Below, piece by piece: positions 40,738 to 51,810 of a stretch of DNA of 64,000 nt; position 1 is the stretch's first letter, and every line of letters starts with the position of its first letter. A program made the translations under genes and the position numbers. Source of the DNA: Chaetoceros tenuissimus (taxonomy: Eukaryota; Bacillariophyta; Thalassiosirophyceae; Chaetocerotales; Chaetocerotaceae); contig BLLK01000022.1 of assembly GCA_021927905.1 (NCBI GenBank), forward strand, positions 1,612,001 to 1,676,000, given 5' to 3'. The notes below the pieces were generated by a model. That model was not told the origin of the DNA. It made no database searches and saw nothing but the letters and a program-made list of their open reading frames with translations.

Positions 40738-43018
40738 TCAATTCGAAGAGGACGATTTGAAAACACTCATCTTTTGAAAAAGAGCAAGTCTTTTGCGTTC
40801 ATCGGCGTTACTGAAATGGTTCATGCATTTCTCCAAAGCTTCTTTGGTAATTCTTTCCTTTTCTGATTGCGAGCGGAAGGCATAACCACGATCGACCAGA
40901 GATTTCAACATAGAATAGTTCATTCTGAAAAACATCTCGTCGCGAGAGGGATATTTTGCCTCGAGCTGAGAAATTTCTTTCTCTGGAATATCCATTTCAG
41001 TAACAAGCAATCCATTCTCTAGAAAAAAACTACGATTCTCGTTCCAATTCTCTTGATATGCTCTTCTTTGATTTGTTCTTCTTTCACGTAAAGCCCTCCA
41101 TTGCAACCATTTTCGTATGCCCACTTCACATCATCCAGATTATTGTAGCATGCAATTCCCGATAGGAGACGATTATTTCTTGAACTATCAAGACACCAAG
41201 GTAAGCCTAGACAATGGAAATATTTGAGTCCATCTATTGTGCGACATGTTTCAAACACCTCTTCGAGGGACTGGAAGTTTTGAATGTCTTTTCCATTCAC
41301 TAATACAAAAGTAATACCTTCAAGCCAAGGAGGGGTACAGTAAACTCGTCCGTCACATTCCACCATACTTTTGAAGAGTGCATTGTCAAAAGTAGAGTTC
41401 TTCCCTACAAAGAGTTCAAGTGAATCTAGATCATTCTTCCTACGTAGACTGTCTACAACAAAGCGATCATATTCGATTTTGCAACTAATTTCCATGAGGT
41501 AATTGAATTTCTCATGACTAAAATCATGTTTGCAGAGAAGAGCACGGATCATTTCAGAGCTTGACCAAGGGCAGCCATTTTTTTGAGCAAATTGAACCAT
41601 TTCCAAGGTACCATATTGTACAAAATCCCTCATGACTCTCTCGTTCCATGGGGTAGATACACTATTCAGATACTTGATAATTTCAAAGGAATCTTTGATT
41701 TCCCACGGGCGACGCTGATGATTGTACCAATTCTTCATCTCTTCGAAATTGTAGCCTAGCTCGTGTACCTTACGATAAACATCAAGACTTTTTGACTCTC
41801 GAATTGCTTCCCGAACACCATAACCTTGCAAGATATATCCTAGATCAAAACAATATTGAATCATCTGTATAGACTTGCTACCAATGGCTTCTTCCATAAC
41901 AGAAGTATCGTCCTCGACCTCAAATCCTTCATCTAGCAACCATTCGAGCGCTTCTACACTACCGCACTTGATTGCAAACAATGAAAAGTTAAAAGGTATA
42001 CACTCTTTATCATTTTCATCCATACAAAACTCATGTATTGTATCACATGGATTCATGCAACCAATATCACGTAACCACTCCAAGATATCAATCTTTCCAT
42101 ACTGGATAGCTGGTTTGCAGTACCTCTGCAATCCTACACGATAGTTCAGTTCTTCATAAAGATATTTTAGAACGTGCAAATGACCTCTTGCTACAAGCTG
42201 AGAGAGCTTCACTTTTCTTCCTCCCCATGTAGATTTCTTATCCTCGTCAGTGTAATAAACCACACGGTTAGGAATCTCTTCAAGCTGATATTCATCATAC
42301 ATTCCATGCTCGTCTTCATCATAATAACCATATGTCCCATCTTCATATTCGTATACAGTATCATTTTTCATCTCAACTAAAGGAAACAAATCGTAACCTT
42401 GCGAGACAGCATGACGGAGTACATCTAGATTTCCATTCACTGCAGCTGCTTTGAACAACTCATCTTTCTCTCCTGAAGTTTTGCAAAGGTTGCTGAGACA
42501 ATAGTTTACGAGTTTGATAGATATCGCCATTTCAAGATACTTTGTCTCTTTTCCGAACTTTGCAATGTAAGCTTTGCGTAGCTTCTTTGACGCTAGACCT
42601 ACAAGTCCAAAGTGGCCTTTACCAACATAGGACAAGCAATTCTGTAGCACTTCATCTGGAAGAGAATACAAAGGAACAGATTTTTCTTCACGATGTGCAA
42701 GGACTTTAGCTTCACGTTTCTTTGCCTCTGCCTCTATATGCTTCTTGATTGCGTCTTTGTACTTCTTGACAGCAGTTCCTACATGTTTCTGCATCTTTGA
42801 GAGTTCACAATGTAATTCATCTCCGGGAATTCTTGGTATAAGGACAGTAACTTCGTAGATAATGCTGATGTTCTTTGATTGACATCAAAACAGCCACATG
42901 GCGAAGCATTTCTCTGACCTCCCACCGTAGTAGAACTCTTCATACCGCTGCTACTAGTGGCGGAAACCATGTCTGTTCTTGCTCGTTTCTTTCCCGATGT
43001 ATCGCTTTTCGAGCTCAT
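40738..43018 (-). pseudogene. F-box/ankyrin-like protein 2, two frameshifts
   Basis: It is a paralogue of the gene at 35440-38460. The start is the ATG at 43018 (MSSKSDTSGKKRARTD). Frame 1 runs to about 42795 (FPEMNYIVNSQ). One base is missing from an A run (42796-42798 on the plus strand), after which the main frame (KMQKHVGTAVKKYK, F-box LYSLPDEVLQNCLSYVGKG, ankyrin-like units) continues to about 41055. There a two-base loss in a GA repeat (41047-41054) shifts it away from ..RENWNENRSFFLENGL.., which resumes in the third frame to the normal end at 40738. If both were repaired by transcript evidence the product would be a shorter version of the first paralogue. The 3' third is almost identical to paralogue 1. 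Pseudogene or consensus error. Confidence 0.7.
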
Positions 43019-43816
43019 TAGATTCTGCTTCAACTATGTAATAGATATACCTTTCTAAATGATTACGACTGCGATGAACTAGATAAAGTGTGGAAGGAAC
43101 AGTTGAGAAGTCTCTCAGTGAGCATTTTTGCTGAGTTTTTGTTGTTGCGAAAAAAAAGTGGCGGGCTAATCCAATGTCGTACTTTCAGATTTTTAATTGT
43201 CAAGATCGGCTAATTTATCATTGATGAATGTTCAATTTGATTTCGGATAAAAACCACTTTTACTTAGATAAAAAATGTTCATCATAACATATATTATTAG
43301 CTTAGTGTATATAGTAGAAGTGGCAAAATTTATACTGAGAGCAGAGAACTTTGAATGCAAGCGACTAAACTTTCATCTTTTCTCTAAACTTGAAGGAAAG
43401 ATCAAGCCTCTCTTTATGATCAGGGAACAAACTTCATTCGTATCATGAGATTTTTTATTGCTACTTTTGGTGGATGAATTACCTTTACCAAAACCATTGT
43501 CAAGAGCCCATTTCAGTCAATTCCGCGATTATGTGCTACCTTTGAAAGGAGAACATACTTATTTTGGTCTTTGCAAGTCCATGGTAAATCGAGGCATTGT
43601 CGTAAAGTTGAAGATGATATGTGCTATTGCTTTCGTTTTTAGATTACAGTTTTACCCCTGACTTTACGTGCTGGATGTTCCCATTCCACTTTTTCTAGTA
43701 AACATACAAAGATCACAATGTATCTTTCTTCTACAATCTCAGTTACTGTACATTCCATCCCAGAATGGATTTGATTTTGTATCAATCTACCATAATACTT
43801 TATTCCTGCAGTTCAA
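43019..43816. other. Intergenic region, no gene recognised
   Basis: This stretch of about 800 bases is AT-rich. Two short plus-strand frames (43458-43661, 43668-43874) have no start context, domain or paralogue. The end near 43740-43810 (catcccagaatggattt) resembles the 3' flank of ANK-RING 2 and 6 (cagaatggatggtgat, 14243; cagattggatggtgat, 24500), a trace of the shared duplication unit. Confidence 0.5.
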
Positions 43817-45661
43817 TCACAATTCATCGCGCTTTCGTTTGAGTGCATTCTGTAACTGTTCTCTCAAAAATTGATTTTCTTTCTGTGATTCTGATAGCTG
43901 CGTCTGAAATAGTTCATTTTTATCCTTCTCTTCCTTGACGGCAAGTGCAAGCTTGCCCAACAATGGATCCCTTTTCACGTCCCGAATGGAATACTCTGCT
44001 CTACAAACAGGACAATTATTCCCCCTTTTCTCGTAGGACTGAGTTATACATTTCTTGCAGAAGCGATGACAACATTTAGAAATGACATGGACATCAAACA
44101 AAGTATCGAAACAGATTGGGCATTGTAGGTCATCGGACAATGCTGGTAAAGTCTTGGTGGTGAATGCAATGTATTCTTTGAGCTCGTCTGACCATTCATC
44201 TTCAGCTTTAGCATAATTGTCGTTTTCGATTTCTGTTAATCGTGTTCCGCCTACGGAGACTAAGTACTTGATGACTTCTCTGTCTGGGTCAACTCCTTCC
44301 GATGCATAATGCAGGATAGTATTACCTCCAACTCTCCATAAAAATGATGTGTCTTGAAAAGCAAGCAATTTGTCGCCTCCAGCTTGTACAACTAATTTTA
44401 CACACTCTAAGTTTGTCAGCTTGCACATCATCACATTGTAAAGAGCGGGAATTTTTTCATTATTTGCCTCGAGAAGAAGCTTCGATCCTCCCCGTGAAAG
44501 TAAGAAAGCAACGAACTTGCAATAAGTATCGATATCACTTTCTATAGGTGCTTCGTTATCTCCGTCCTCGTCATCATACAGATAGTTTTCGCAAGCAAGG
44601 TGCAAACAATTATTCCCACCGGTATCTTTAAGAAATAACAGATCTTTGCCCACAATGTCAAAAAATTTCTTCGCTATATCGATAGGACCATGATTTTTAC
44701 AAAACGAATGAAATGGACGACCATAAATACCGCAATCAAAATTGATACACTTCATCTTAGCTTCTGTAGACACTTTCTCACTATCCAAGTAAGTTCGCAC
44801 CTGATCGAATTCTGCACACATGTTCCAATCGAAAAAATCTTTTGGAGTCACAACAGCTGTATCTTTGAATGCTTCAATATGTTTCTGAACTCTTGGACAT
44901 TCCTTCAAAGTTTTGAGATAATCAACGATGATTTTTCGCTGTGGTTTGTTTGAAAAGTCTCGAACGCTGTAGCCGTCTTCATCTTCAATTTCAAGTAGTT
45001 CCAAACCCCCTACCTCTAGCAGCAAATTGATTATTTTGGGACAGGATCCTCTATGTAAATACACTTGCAATGGAGTCCTCTTTCTGTCTGATTTGCAATT
45101 TGATTGCATATTCACAAGTCTTTTGCCTCCGCTAGACACCAGAAGCTCGATTGCATCAAAAGATATATAGAATCCGCCGCTTATATGGCTAAATCGTAAT
45201 GCGAAATGCAGCCACGAGCAATCCGAATCTCCAGAAGTCAGAAAATGGGCAGACTTTGGATCCATCAGTTCTATCATATTTTTGATTATATGTAGAGGAG
45301 CTCCAAATCCAATAGCAAATTTGCAGATTTCCACATTTTTATTTTGAAGAATAGTTCTCTTGACTTGGTTTGAAATTGACTTGTCAGAGAAAAAGTCTTT
45401 AATCTGTTTCCAATCATAGGCGTAACAAGCTTTATGCAAAGTGCGGGCCAATGTGTCAATATAGATTTTGTTAGAAGAATCTATACTTTTGATCGTACTG
45501 ATTGTTTTGCTTTCTTTTCTTTCATTTTCTTCCTCGTCATTGTTTCCTTTTGTAATAGAGTCAACAACCACTGGTGCTCTACTACTTGTAGATCCAATCG
45601 AGGAATCCTCATCCGCTGAGGATATGCTGGTACTAGACTGAACTGCTGGTGAATCGTTCAT
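43817..45661 (-). CDS. ANK-RING 8: ankyrin-like protein with RING (614 aa)
   Basis: Subgroup B copy outside the main array, intact. The ATG is at 45661 (MNDSPAVQSSTS). It has a Ser/Thr/Glu-rich leader of about 65 residues, then units such as IKDFFSDKSISNQVKRTIL, FDAIELLVSSGGKRLVNM, CPKIINLLLEVGGLELL, RPFHSFCKNHGPIDIAKKFF, NCLHLACENY and NTILHYASEGVD. The RING is at about 514-553 (CPICFDTLFD, CCHRFCKKC, CPVC). It ends in a coiled coil (LREQLQNALKRKRDEL). It is strikingly close to ANK-RING 2 over the central units despite 28 kb of separation. No TGACGTCA was found within 330 bp upstream, unlike most array members. Putative E3 ubiquitin ligase. Confidence 0.85.
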   Translation of the reverse strand: MNDSPAVQSSTSISSADEDSSIGSTSSRAPVVVDSITKGNNDEEENERKESKTISTIKSIDSSNKIYIDTLARTLHKACYAYDWKQIKDFFSDKSISNQVKRTILQNKNVEICKFAIGFGAPLHIIKNMIELMDPKSAHFLTSGDSDCSWLHFALRFSHISGGFYISFDAIELLVSSGGKRLVNMQSNCKSDRKRTPLQVYLHRGSCPKIINLLLEVGGLELLEIEDEDGYSVRDFSNKPQRKIIVDYLKTLKECPRVQKHIEAFKDTAVVTPKDFFDWNMCAEFDQVRTYLDSEKVSTEAKMKCINFDCGIYGRPFHSFCKNHGPIDIAKKFFDIVGKDLLFLKDTGGNNCLHLACENYLYDDEDGDNEAPIESDIDTYCKFVAFLLSRGGSKLLLEANNEKIPALYNVMMCKLTNLECVKLVVQAGGDKLLAFQDTSFLWRVGGNTILHYASEGVDPDREVIKYLVSVGGTRLTEIENDNYAKAEDEWSDELKEYIAFTTKTLPALSDDLQCPICFDTLFDVHVISKCCHRFCKKCITQSYEKRGNNCPVCRAEYSIRDVKRDPLLGKLALAVKEEKDKNELFQTQLSESQKENQFLREQLQNALKRKRDEL

Positions 45662-45992
45662 TGTCTCGAACCTTATTGAAACTATTCTACTGTATCTATT
45701 TAAATCAAACTAGTGACTGCGTGTTGTACTAGTTAAACTACTTTAATCTATGAACTATTATGAAGAATGAGAGAGACGAGGTGCAGCGATGTTGTTGTCT
45801 GGGTCGTCATTGTTTCTACGACACCATTAATGGCCTAGTTGCTGTCAATGAAACGTTTTTCCAACCGCTACTTTTCATCGCCAAAAAAATCTCGTTTGAC
45901 TTTTGCGACTTGAACCGCTATCGCTTGCTTTGTTATTCTCACATAAAAGAAATGAAGATAGACAATAAGCTCGATCATGATAAGAGAATAAA
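45662..45992. other. Intergenic, divergent promoter
   Basis: This is 331 bp between ANK-RING 8 and the glycosyltransferase. A 78-codon plus frame ending just before the glycosyltransferase start has no conserved feature. Confidence 0.4.
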
Positions 45993-48097
45993 ATGAAGAA
46001 AGATGGACAGAACCTAGTGACTCTACTCTTTGTTCTTGGTCTAGTTTCTTTGCGTTTCAGTCTAGATATTGGCACCGCATTTGAAGATGCGTTCAATCAA
46101 ACTTCTTCTACCGATGGAATAAATGATCAAAAGGTCCATCTTTCGGAACACATGACCGTGGGTTTGGAAGCTCTTGATACTCTTGAGGATGACACATTAG
46201 AAGAACTGGAACTAATTGATGCAGAAGGGAATGAGACGAAACCTTCCTGCTGCGCTTGTCCTGAAGGTCTATTCTTATTTGAAGATATAATTGTTGACGA
46301 CGCAACATTCAATGATGCACCAGAGGGTACAATACCAAAGACTATTCACTTTTTCTCAAAGTCAAAATGTATCCCTGAGCAAGTGTATACAGTATTGAAT
46401 ACATGGACGAATGCACTTCAAGATTACTCAATCTTGTTGCATGACTATGAAGAAATATCAACACATTTATCAAAACCGAGACAAGATCTTCCATTTTTAT
46501 CTAATGCATTCAAATGTGCATTTTCTCATGAAGCAATCTTGGATTTGGCGAGATTTGTATTCTTGTATGATTACGGAGGAATATCGACAGACTTGAATCA
46601 ATTGCCTGGTGAAGGCATGATGAAATTTGCAAATCGTACATTTGTACAACCCAAACATAATGATAATTATTGGATAGAGCTTGAAATGGATCAACCAAGA
46701 TTTATAGCTGCTGCTCCAAAGCATATCAATATGTATACACATATACAGCTATCCATTGCAAATCATTATGAACAATTTGCCTTTAATAAAACGATGGATG
46801 AAGTGTATTTCGAGAAACGAGCTGAAATATATGCAGTGCCTTTTATGAATGACTATGGACCAAATAAAGATTATGGCGGTGTATCTTATAGAAAAGGTAA
46901 TCCGCATGGGTTCAGTACGATTTCAGCAATCATGTCTTCACGTATGGAACAAGATGGTTTCCTAAAAGCTATTTCGTTTGAGGAAAATATATTGGATCAA
47001 ACAAGATTTCGAACGCGTGGTCAAAGTTCCAATGAGAGAGATGAAGAAGTGAAACAATGCGTGGATTTAAACAATCATTCTTTCAAAGTAGACTATAGAT
47101 TTTTAGAAAAGATTGCAGGGAGCACTAATGAGCAACACGATAAAACATGTCCAAGAAGCAACCTGACATACATTGAGAACTCTTTTCAATTTCCAGGTGA
47201 GGATACACATTTCAATAGTACAAGGAAGATTCCAAAGATTGTACACATGACTAGTAAGAACAGGTGCTTCACTAAAAGATATGCAGAAAATATTCAAGAG
47301 TGGATCAAATCAACTGGCTATGCTTTCATACTGCACGATGATACATCTGTAGATAGACTTTTTCGGGGTAAAGAGTGGAGTGAATTTCCATTGCTACAAC
47401 AGGTTCTTCCCTGTCTCACAAGTGGCGCAATGAAGGCCGACCTTTGGCGATATCTAGCACTTTTGGAGTGGGGTGGATTGTATACGGACATGGATAATAT
47501 ACCTGGATATCAATGGGCGAGAGAAAATGGAAACATCATATTAGATGATATGGATGCTGTATTTGAGATTGAAAAAGGTGGTTTTGCTTCGCAGTACTTC
47601 TTCGCAAGTAAGTTTTATATATGCTTGCAACGAGACTTTCGACATCAATATACTCTTTATTAGTACTAACATTCGTGGTGTGGTTATATTCAGTTTCTCC
47701 AAAGCATCCAGCTTCATACTTTATGGTCTCAGCCACAATACAAAGAATTATGTATATGCTCAACGACCTCAATGCATTGAAACACACTCCAATGATAACA
47801 GGGCCAGGTGCTTTGAAGAATGCACTTATTACTTCGTTTGGGGGAAGTGGATATTACAAAAGGAGAGATTATATTGGTAGAGCTGACCGTAATATGACAA
47901 TAATTGGGTCAGTTGGTGACGCTCAATTCGCGAAATATGTAGGTAGATCTAGACTTCGAGATGGAAAAGATGAAGAAGGATCAGTAATGGAAATGCCACA
48001 TTATTTAAAAGGATTGACACAAGATAAAGAGCAACGCAAACACTCTTGTCGAATTGAATTGATGAAGAGCATGAGTGAAGAAAAGAGAAGAAAATAA
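45993..48097 (+). CDS. Two-domain Gly_transf_sug glycosyltransferase, type II membrane protein (672 aa, two exons)
   Basis: Exons are 45993-47607 and 47694-48097. The 86-bp intron has donor GCAA|GTAAGT, a perfect TACTAAC branch-site sequence near 47674 and acceptor ATATTCAG. The signal anchor is about 8-25 (LVTLLFVLGLVSLRFSL). Two OCH1-like/DXD-sugar domains follow. The first (about 110-255) starts IPKTIHFFSKSKC with HEAILDLARFVFLYDYGGIS and TDLNQLPG. The second (about 408-520) starts IPKIVHMTSKNRC, with KADLWRYLALLEWGGLYTDMDNIPG carrying a true Asp-x-Asp at about 499-501. The first domain has Asp-Leu-Asn in that place and may be non-catalytic. Such enzymes add sugars (often mannose) in the Golgi. 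Exon 2 supplies the C-terminal part (PKHPASYFMVSATI, GPGALKNALITSFG). Acceptor unknown. Confidence 0.85.
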
Positions 48098-48287
48098 AAA
48101 CATGGAACTTGATATTTGTTCTGTTCCGATGTAAAATATCCTGTAAACTGTGGAAATTTATCGAATTATCCTTTCAAAATTAAGATAAATTTACTGAGTC
48201 AATCCATGTATTCAATTTCTTTCACATTCTAAAACGATCTTGAAAATGACGGAAGGTTGTTTGATTCAGTCTACATTATTTTTATAT

Positions 48288-50030
48288 TCATAACTCATTA
48301 TGCTTACGCTTCTTCAAGGTTGTAATTTCCTCTCTCAAAGCTTGAAGTTCTTTCCTTAGTCTCTGATTTTCATCCTCCTTCTCTTTTGCAACTATAGCAA
48401 AATTCCCTAGTAGAGGATCTTTTCGTACATCCCCAAGTACAAATTGTGTTCTACAAACTGGACAAGTATCTCCATTTCGTTTGAAAGACTTCTCTAAGCA
48501 CTTCTTACAGAAGCGATGACAGCATTGAGGAATAAAATGAACATCGCTCATTGTATGGTAACAAATTGGGCATTCTAGGTCCCTGGACAAAGCTGGTAAT
48601 GCTCTAATTGAGAGGTTAATATATTCTTCAACCTCTTCGGACCAGTACTCTTCAGCTTTACTACCTGTCTTGTCCTCAATATTCCGCAAGGTTGGGCCAC
48701 CATAGTGTACCAATAGCGATATAATTTCTTTATCTTGTTCATCCTGGGTAGATGCAAGATGTAAAGCAGTATCTCCGGCGTCATTCTGAATTAGAAGTAA
48801 ATCTTTGCCTCCGATTTGTGACAACAATTTAATGACATCGATGTTTGGCTTGTCTAAATCCATCAACTGCAATAACTTATGAAGAGCAGTGTGGCCATAA
48901 TTATTTGTTTGCAAGAGAAGCTTCTTTCCTCCGCATGAAACCAAATAATCAATTAAAGCGTACTGCTCTTCACGTAAGGATTCTAAGTCAAGTATTTCAA
49001 ATGGGTCACAAGCATCATGCAAGCATGTTGATCCAATTTCATTGGTATCAAATATGATCTCAGTGCCCATTAGATCTATAATTCTTTTTGCAATATCAAC
49101 GGGTCCAAGAGATCTACAAAAGACTTGAAACAGATTCTTTTGTCTGAGAGGTTCTCTGTACAAAAAGCACCTCTTCTTTGAATCTTTCGGTATGTCTTTA
49201 TTGTCTAGGAAATTTTTAAGATCGTCTAGCTTCCATTCTCGGATCCAGTCCTCTACTTCTTTCGGAGTTACTTCATCGGACTGTAGATTTTCGATATGCT
49301 TGTCAATATTTGGCTCATAGTACAGAAACTTTTGACAACTAAGCATCACTAACGCACGCTGCGATTGATTACAATGGTCTACAACACTGTATCCATCTTC
49401 ATCAATCATTTCCAAAAGTTCAGTACCTCCTTCTTGTACAAGTAAATCTATGATTTTAGGACATTTCCCACCCCTTCCTAGATAAATATGAAAAGGAGAT
49501 TTACCTCGTAGGTGAGGTATGGTCGTTTTCATAGTGAACAGATTCTTCCCTCCAATGTCAACTAACAATTTAAAAAAATCATACGAGACGTCTTGACTCA
49601 TCACAGCAGAATGTATCCCTTCCTTGTTCCAAAACGAAATGATGGCTTCTGCTCCTTCAATTTTTACAAGATTTCCAAGAATTTTGAGTCGATGAGTGCT
49701 CTTCAGAGCCATGTCTGTACAATTTGTATTATCAAGGACAAGCTTCTTCTTTCTTTTGGAAATGGTTTTATCAGATAAGAATTCTTCAAAGGTTTCCCAG
49801 CTAGAACTGCGACAAGCCGAAATCATTTTCTCACTAGTTTCTTCAAGCCATTCTTTCTCGTTAGGATCCAACTCATCTCCTGTTTCTTCCCCTTCTTCTA
49901 GGTCTTCATTCCTTCCTTGTTGACTAGAAGCAGACGACGACGATGAGGAGGATGAGGAGTTCGTGCTGTGATCCTCTTCATTGTCATCAGATGGGATCAG
50001 ATGGGAGTTCAAGCCGTGTCCTTCTTCCAT
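48288..50030 (-). CDS. ANK-RING 9: divergent ankyrin-like protein with RING (580 aa)
   Basis: Intact, ATG at 50030. The leader is Ser- and Glu-rich (long Ser run about 25-36, then EEGEETGDEL). Units include DFFKLLVDIGGKNLFTM, CPKIIDLLVQEGGTELL, LFQVFCRSLGPVDIAKRIID, TCLHDACDPFE, TALHKLLQLMD and TALHLASTQDEQD; the last two are near consensus for ankyrin. The RING at about 487-526 has CPICYHTMSD, QCCHRFCKKC and CPVC. A C-terminal coiled coil ends LKKRKHNEL. With ANK-RING 7 it is one of the two outliers, and it keeps more canonical repeats, so it may represent an older state of the family. No CRE palindrome seen upstream. Confidence 0.83.
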   Translation of the reverse strand: MEEGHGLNSHLIPSDDNEEDHSTNSSSSSSSSSASSQQGRNEDLEEGEETGDELDPNEKEWLEETSEKMISACRSSSWETFEEFLSDKTISKRKKKLVLDNTNCTDMALKSTHRLKILGNLVKIEGAEAIISFWNKEGIHSAVMSQDVSYDFFKLLVDIGGKNLFTMKTTIPHLRGKSPFHIYLGRGGKCPKIIDLLVQEGGTELLEMIDEDGYSVVDHCNQSQRALVMLSCQKFLYYEPNIDKHIENLQSDEVTPKEVEDWIREWKLDDLKNFLDNKDIPKDSKKRCFLYREPLRQKNLFQVFCRSLGPVDIAKRIIDLMGTEIIFDTNEIGSTCLHDACDPFEILDLESLREEQYALIDYLVSCGGKKLLLQTNNYGHTALHKLLQLMDLDKPNIDVIKLLSQIGGKDLLLIQNDAGDTALHLASTQDEQDKEIISLLVHYGGPTLRNIEDKTGSKAEEYWSEEVEEYINLSIRALPALSRDLECPICYHTMSDVHFIPQCCHRFCKKCLEKSFKRNGDTCPVCRTQFVLGDVRKDPLLGNFAIVAKEKEDENQRLRKELQALREEITTLKKRKHNEL

Positions 50031-50523
50031 TTTGCAGTTTAATAAATAGTTATATTAGTCTATATCAGGATCAGAGACGAGTATCAGAGAGCTAGTTGTA
50101 TTAAAAGGGAGAGGAGAACCCAAGTACAACACCTTTTCCAAACAGCAGCCAAACAGCAGATGAAGATGTCACAAGGATGGAAAATCACATCGTGACTGGG
50201 GTCATGTGTCAATGTCATAAATCGTCACGACCGCAACCTATTTTAGACGATGAACAATGCATGAAAGAAAGACAAAACAAAAGAAAAGATTTAGTTGGGA
50301 AATAATTACTTCAGTCCACCTGAGCAGGTTCTGGTTTGACAAATAAAATAACCAGGAAGAAAATTAGGTGCAGAAAGATAATCATATTGGCTAGAGTATC
50401 TACGTATCACCTCTTGGTCAATCATGGTTTGCCTTGATAAATAATGACAGCATTCTATCTACATTCTGCTGCTTACTTATCTACGCATATTTCTACATTT
50501 CCTATAGTGAACCATTCCTAATC
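50031..50523. other. Intergenic region
   Basis: This 493-bp stretch holds the promoter of ANK-RING 9 and the 3' flank of the next LRR gene. A tgtcaatgtcataaatcgtc stretch near 50205 carries half-CRE-like TGTCA repeats but no palindrome. Nothing else is recognised. Confidence 0.35.
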
Positions 50524-51354
50524 TTACTCAAATCCCCCCATTTTCTTTAAAATATACTCTCGGATGATCTCCGCCTCTTTCACGTCTGCAAATGGATTTG
50601 CTTGCAAGTATTGAGAAGCAGAAATACCAATCTCATTTTTCTCTTTAAAAGCTCCAATTCCCTTATCTTCTATGTTTGAGTCTATGACTTCTTTTCGAGG
50701 CTGGATAGAGCTACATACCCTGTGGAGTGAATGTCTAATAATATCAGAGTTGATATTTTTGATCCACTTTTCAACTTGTCTATTTCGATCACTATAATGA
50801 CCCACTCTATTTGTGTCAAATGGAGAATCATTGATCAAAGCTGTACCAGCGATAACTTGCCGTTTGAGTCGTGCATCACTTAAAATGTGAAAGATGGATA
50901 ATCTTTTGTTGAATGCAAACGCACATGTACCAATTTCCTTACACTGTGAAGGAACAAAAACACTCGATAAATCACACTCCTCAAAAGCTCCACCAGCTAT
51001 GCATTTCAAATTAATAGATAGTTTTAGAAAAACGAGACCATAACATTGAAAGAATGCGAGAGGCTCCACTCGAATTACAGTGTTTGCAAAGATGACTTTT
51101 TGAATATGAAAGCATCTGTAGAACGTCTTGTGTGGAATCACTTTGACTCCTTCTTCAACGATTATCTGCTGCCATGATTGCCGTTCTCGCCAATATTTTC
51201 TAAATGCTTCAGAGACCTGACTCATATCTTCTTCAGTCTCCCTTCTTTCTTTTCCCATGAGTATACGGAACAACTCGCTGTTCAGCTGATGATTATAGAG
51301 CTCTGATCCATCATAGAAAAGTGTCAACAGCCCATCCACATGAGCGACACGCAT
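50524..51354 (-). CDS. BspA-type leucine-rich repeat protein (LRR-2, 276 aa)
   Basis: It starts with the family signature MRVAHVDGLLTLFYDGSELY. It has a helical segment, then WQQIIVEEGVKVIPHKTFYR and BspA-like repeats of about 23 residues: IQKVIFANTVIRVEPLAFFQ, FLKLSINLKCIAGGAFEECD and FVPSQCKEIGTCAFAFNK. The C-terminal part contains a W-I-K-N-I-N segment and GISASQYLQANPFADVKEAE, shared by all three copies in the window. No signal peptide or membrane span is seen, so a cytoplasmic or nuclear protein is likely. Function unknown; the repeats are protein-interaction surfaces. Intact single-exon gene. Confidence 0.8.
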   Translation of the reverse strand: MRVAHVDGLLTLFYDGSELYNHQLNSELFRILMGKERRETEEDMSQVSEAFRKYWRERQSWQQIIVEEGVKVIPHKTFYRCFHIQKVIFANTVIRVEPLAFFQCYGLVFLKLSINLKCIAGGAFEECDLSSVFVPSQCKEIGTCAFAFNKRLSIFHILSDARLKRQVIAGTALINDSPFDTNRVGHYSDRNRQVEKWIKNINSDIIRHSLHRVCSSIQPRKEVIDSNIEDKGIGAFKEKNEIGISASQYLQANPFADVKEAEIIREYILKKMGGFE

Positions 51355-51810
51355 TCGAGAATATATGTCTTTACTCTAGTATACGGTAGCATCTATTCTT
51401 ACAATAGATATCAAATGGTTTCTGTGTTAATGAGAGGGCTTCTTTCTTCGATGATGGATGATGCTTTGTTGTTTTGTGTTCTGATGTTCCATTATTTAAT
51501 GGCCTTGATAGGCCATTTTGAAGCAATGGAAGTCATTGTTGAAAAAGCATTATTCTCGTAAAAGTTTTGAAAAAGGGAGATCCGGAATAATATCAAAGAA
51601 GAAAGAAATGAAATGTCAAACATAGTTCAAACAAAAAATGTCCTCTAATTTTAGAAATCATTTAAAAGAATCTTCTAGAAGTATTTAACAGTTAGCTGCT
51701 AGGAATTCAATGTTTCATCACTAGCGCAAAAGATGACAGAGAAAAGTTTCCATTGTAATAAGTTCTTTTATAATAATTTTATGAATTCAAGCATATATAA
51801 GTTTCGCCTT
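51355..51810. other. Intergenic between tandem LRR genes
   Basis: This 456-bp AT-rich spacer contains no supported gene. Short plus-strand frames here lack homology or an obvious domain. Confidence 0.35.

Noticed and set aside
43458-43874. Two short plus-strand frames near the ANK-RING 8 3' end
   Set aside because: The second overlaps ANK-RING 8 antisense and shares the subgroup B 3'-flank similarity. Neither has a domain.
45760-45996. 78-residue plus-strand frame before the glycosyltransferase
   Set aside because: Ends at the glycosyltransferase start with no homology. More likely leader or promoter.
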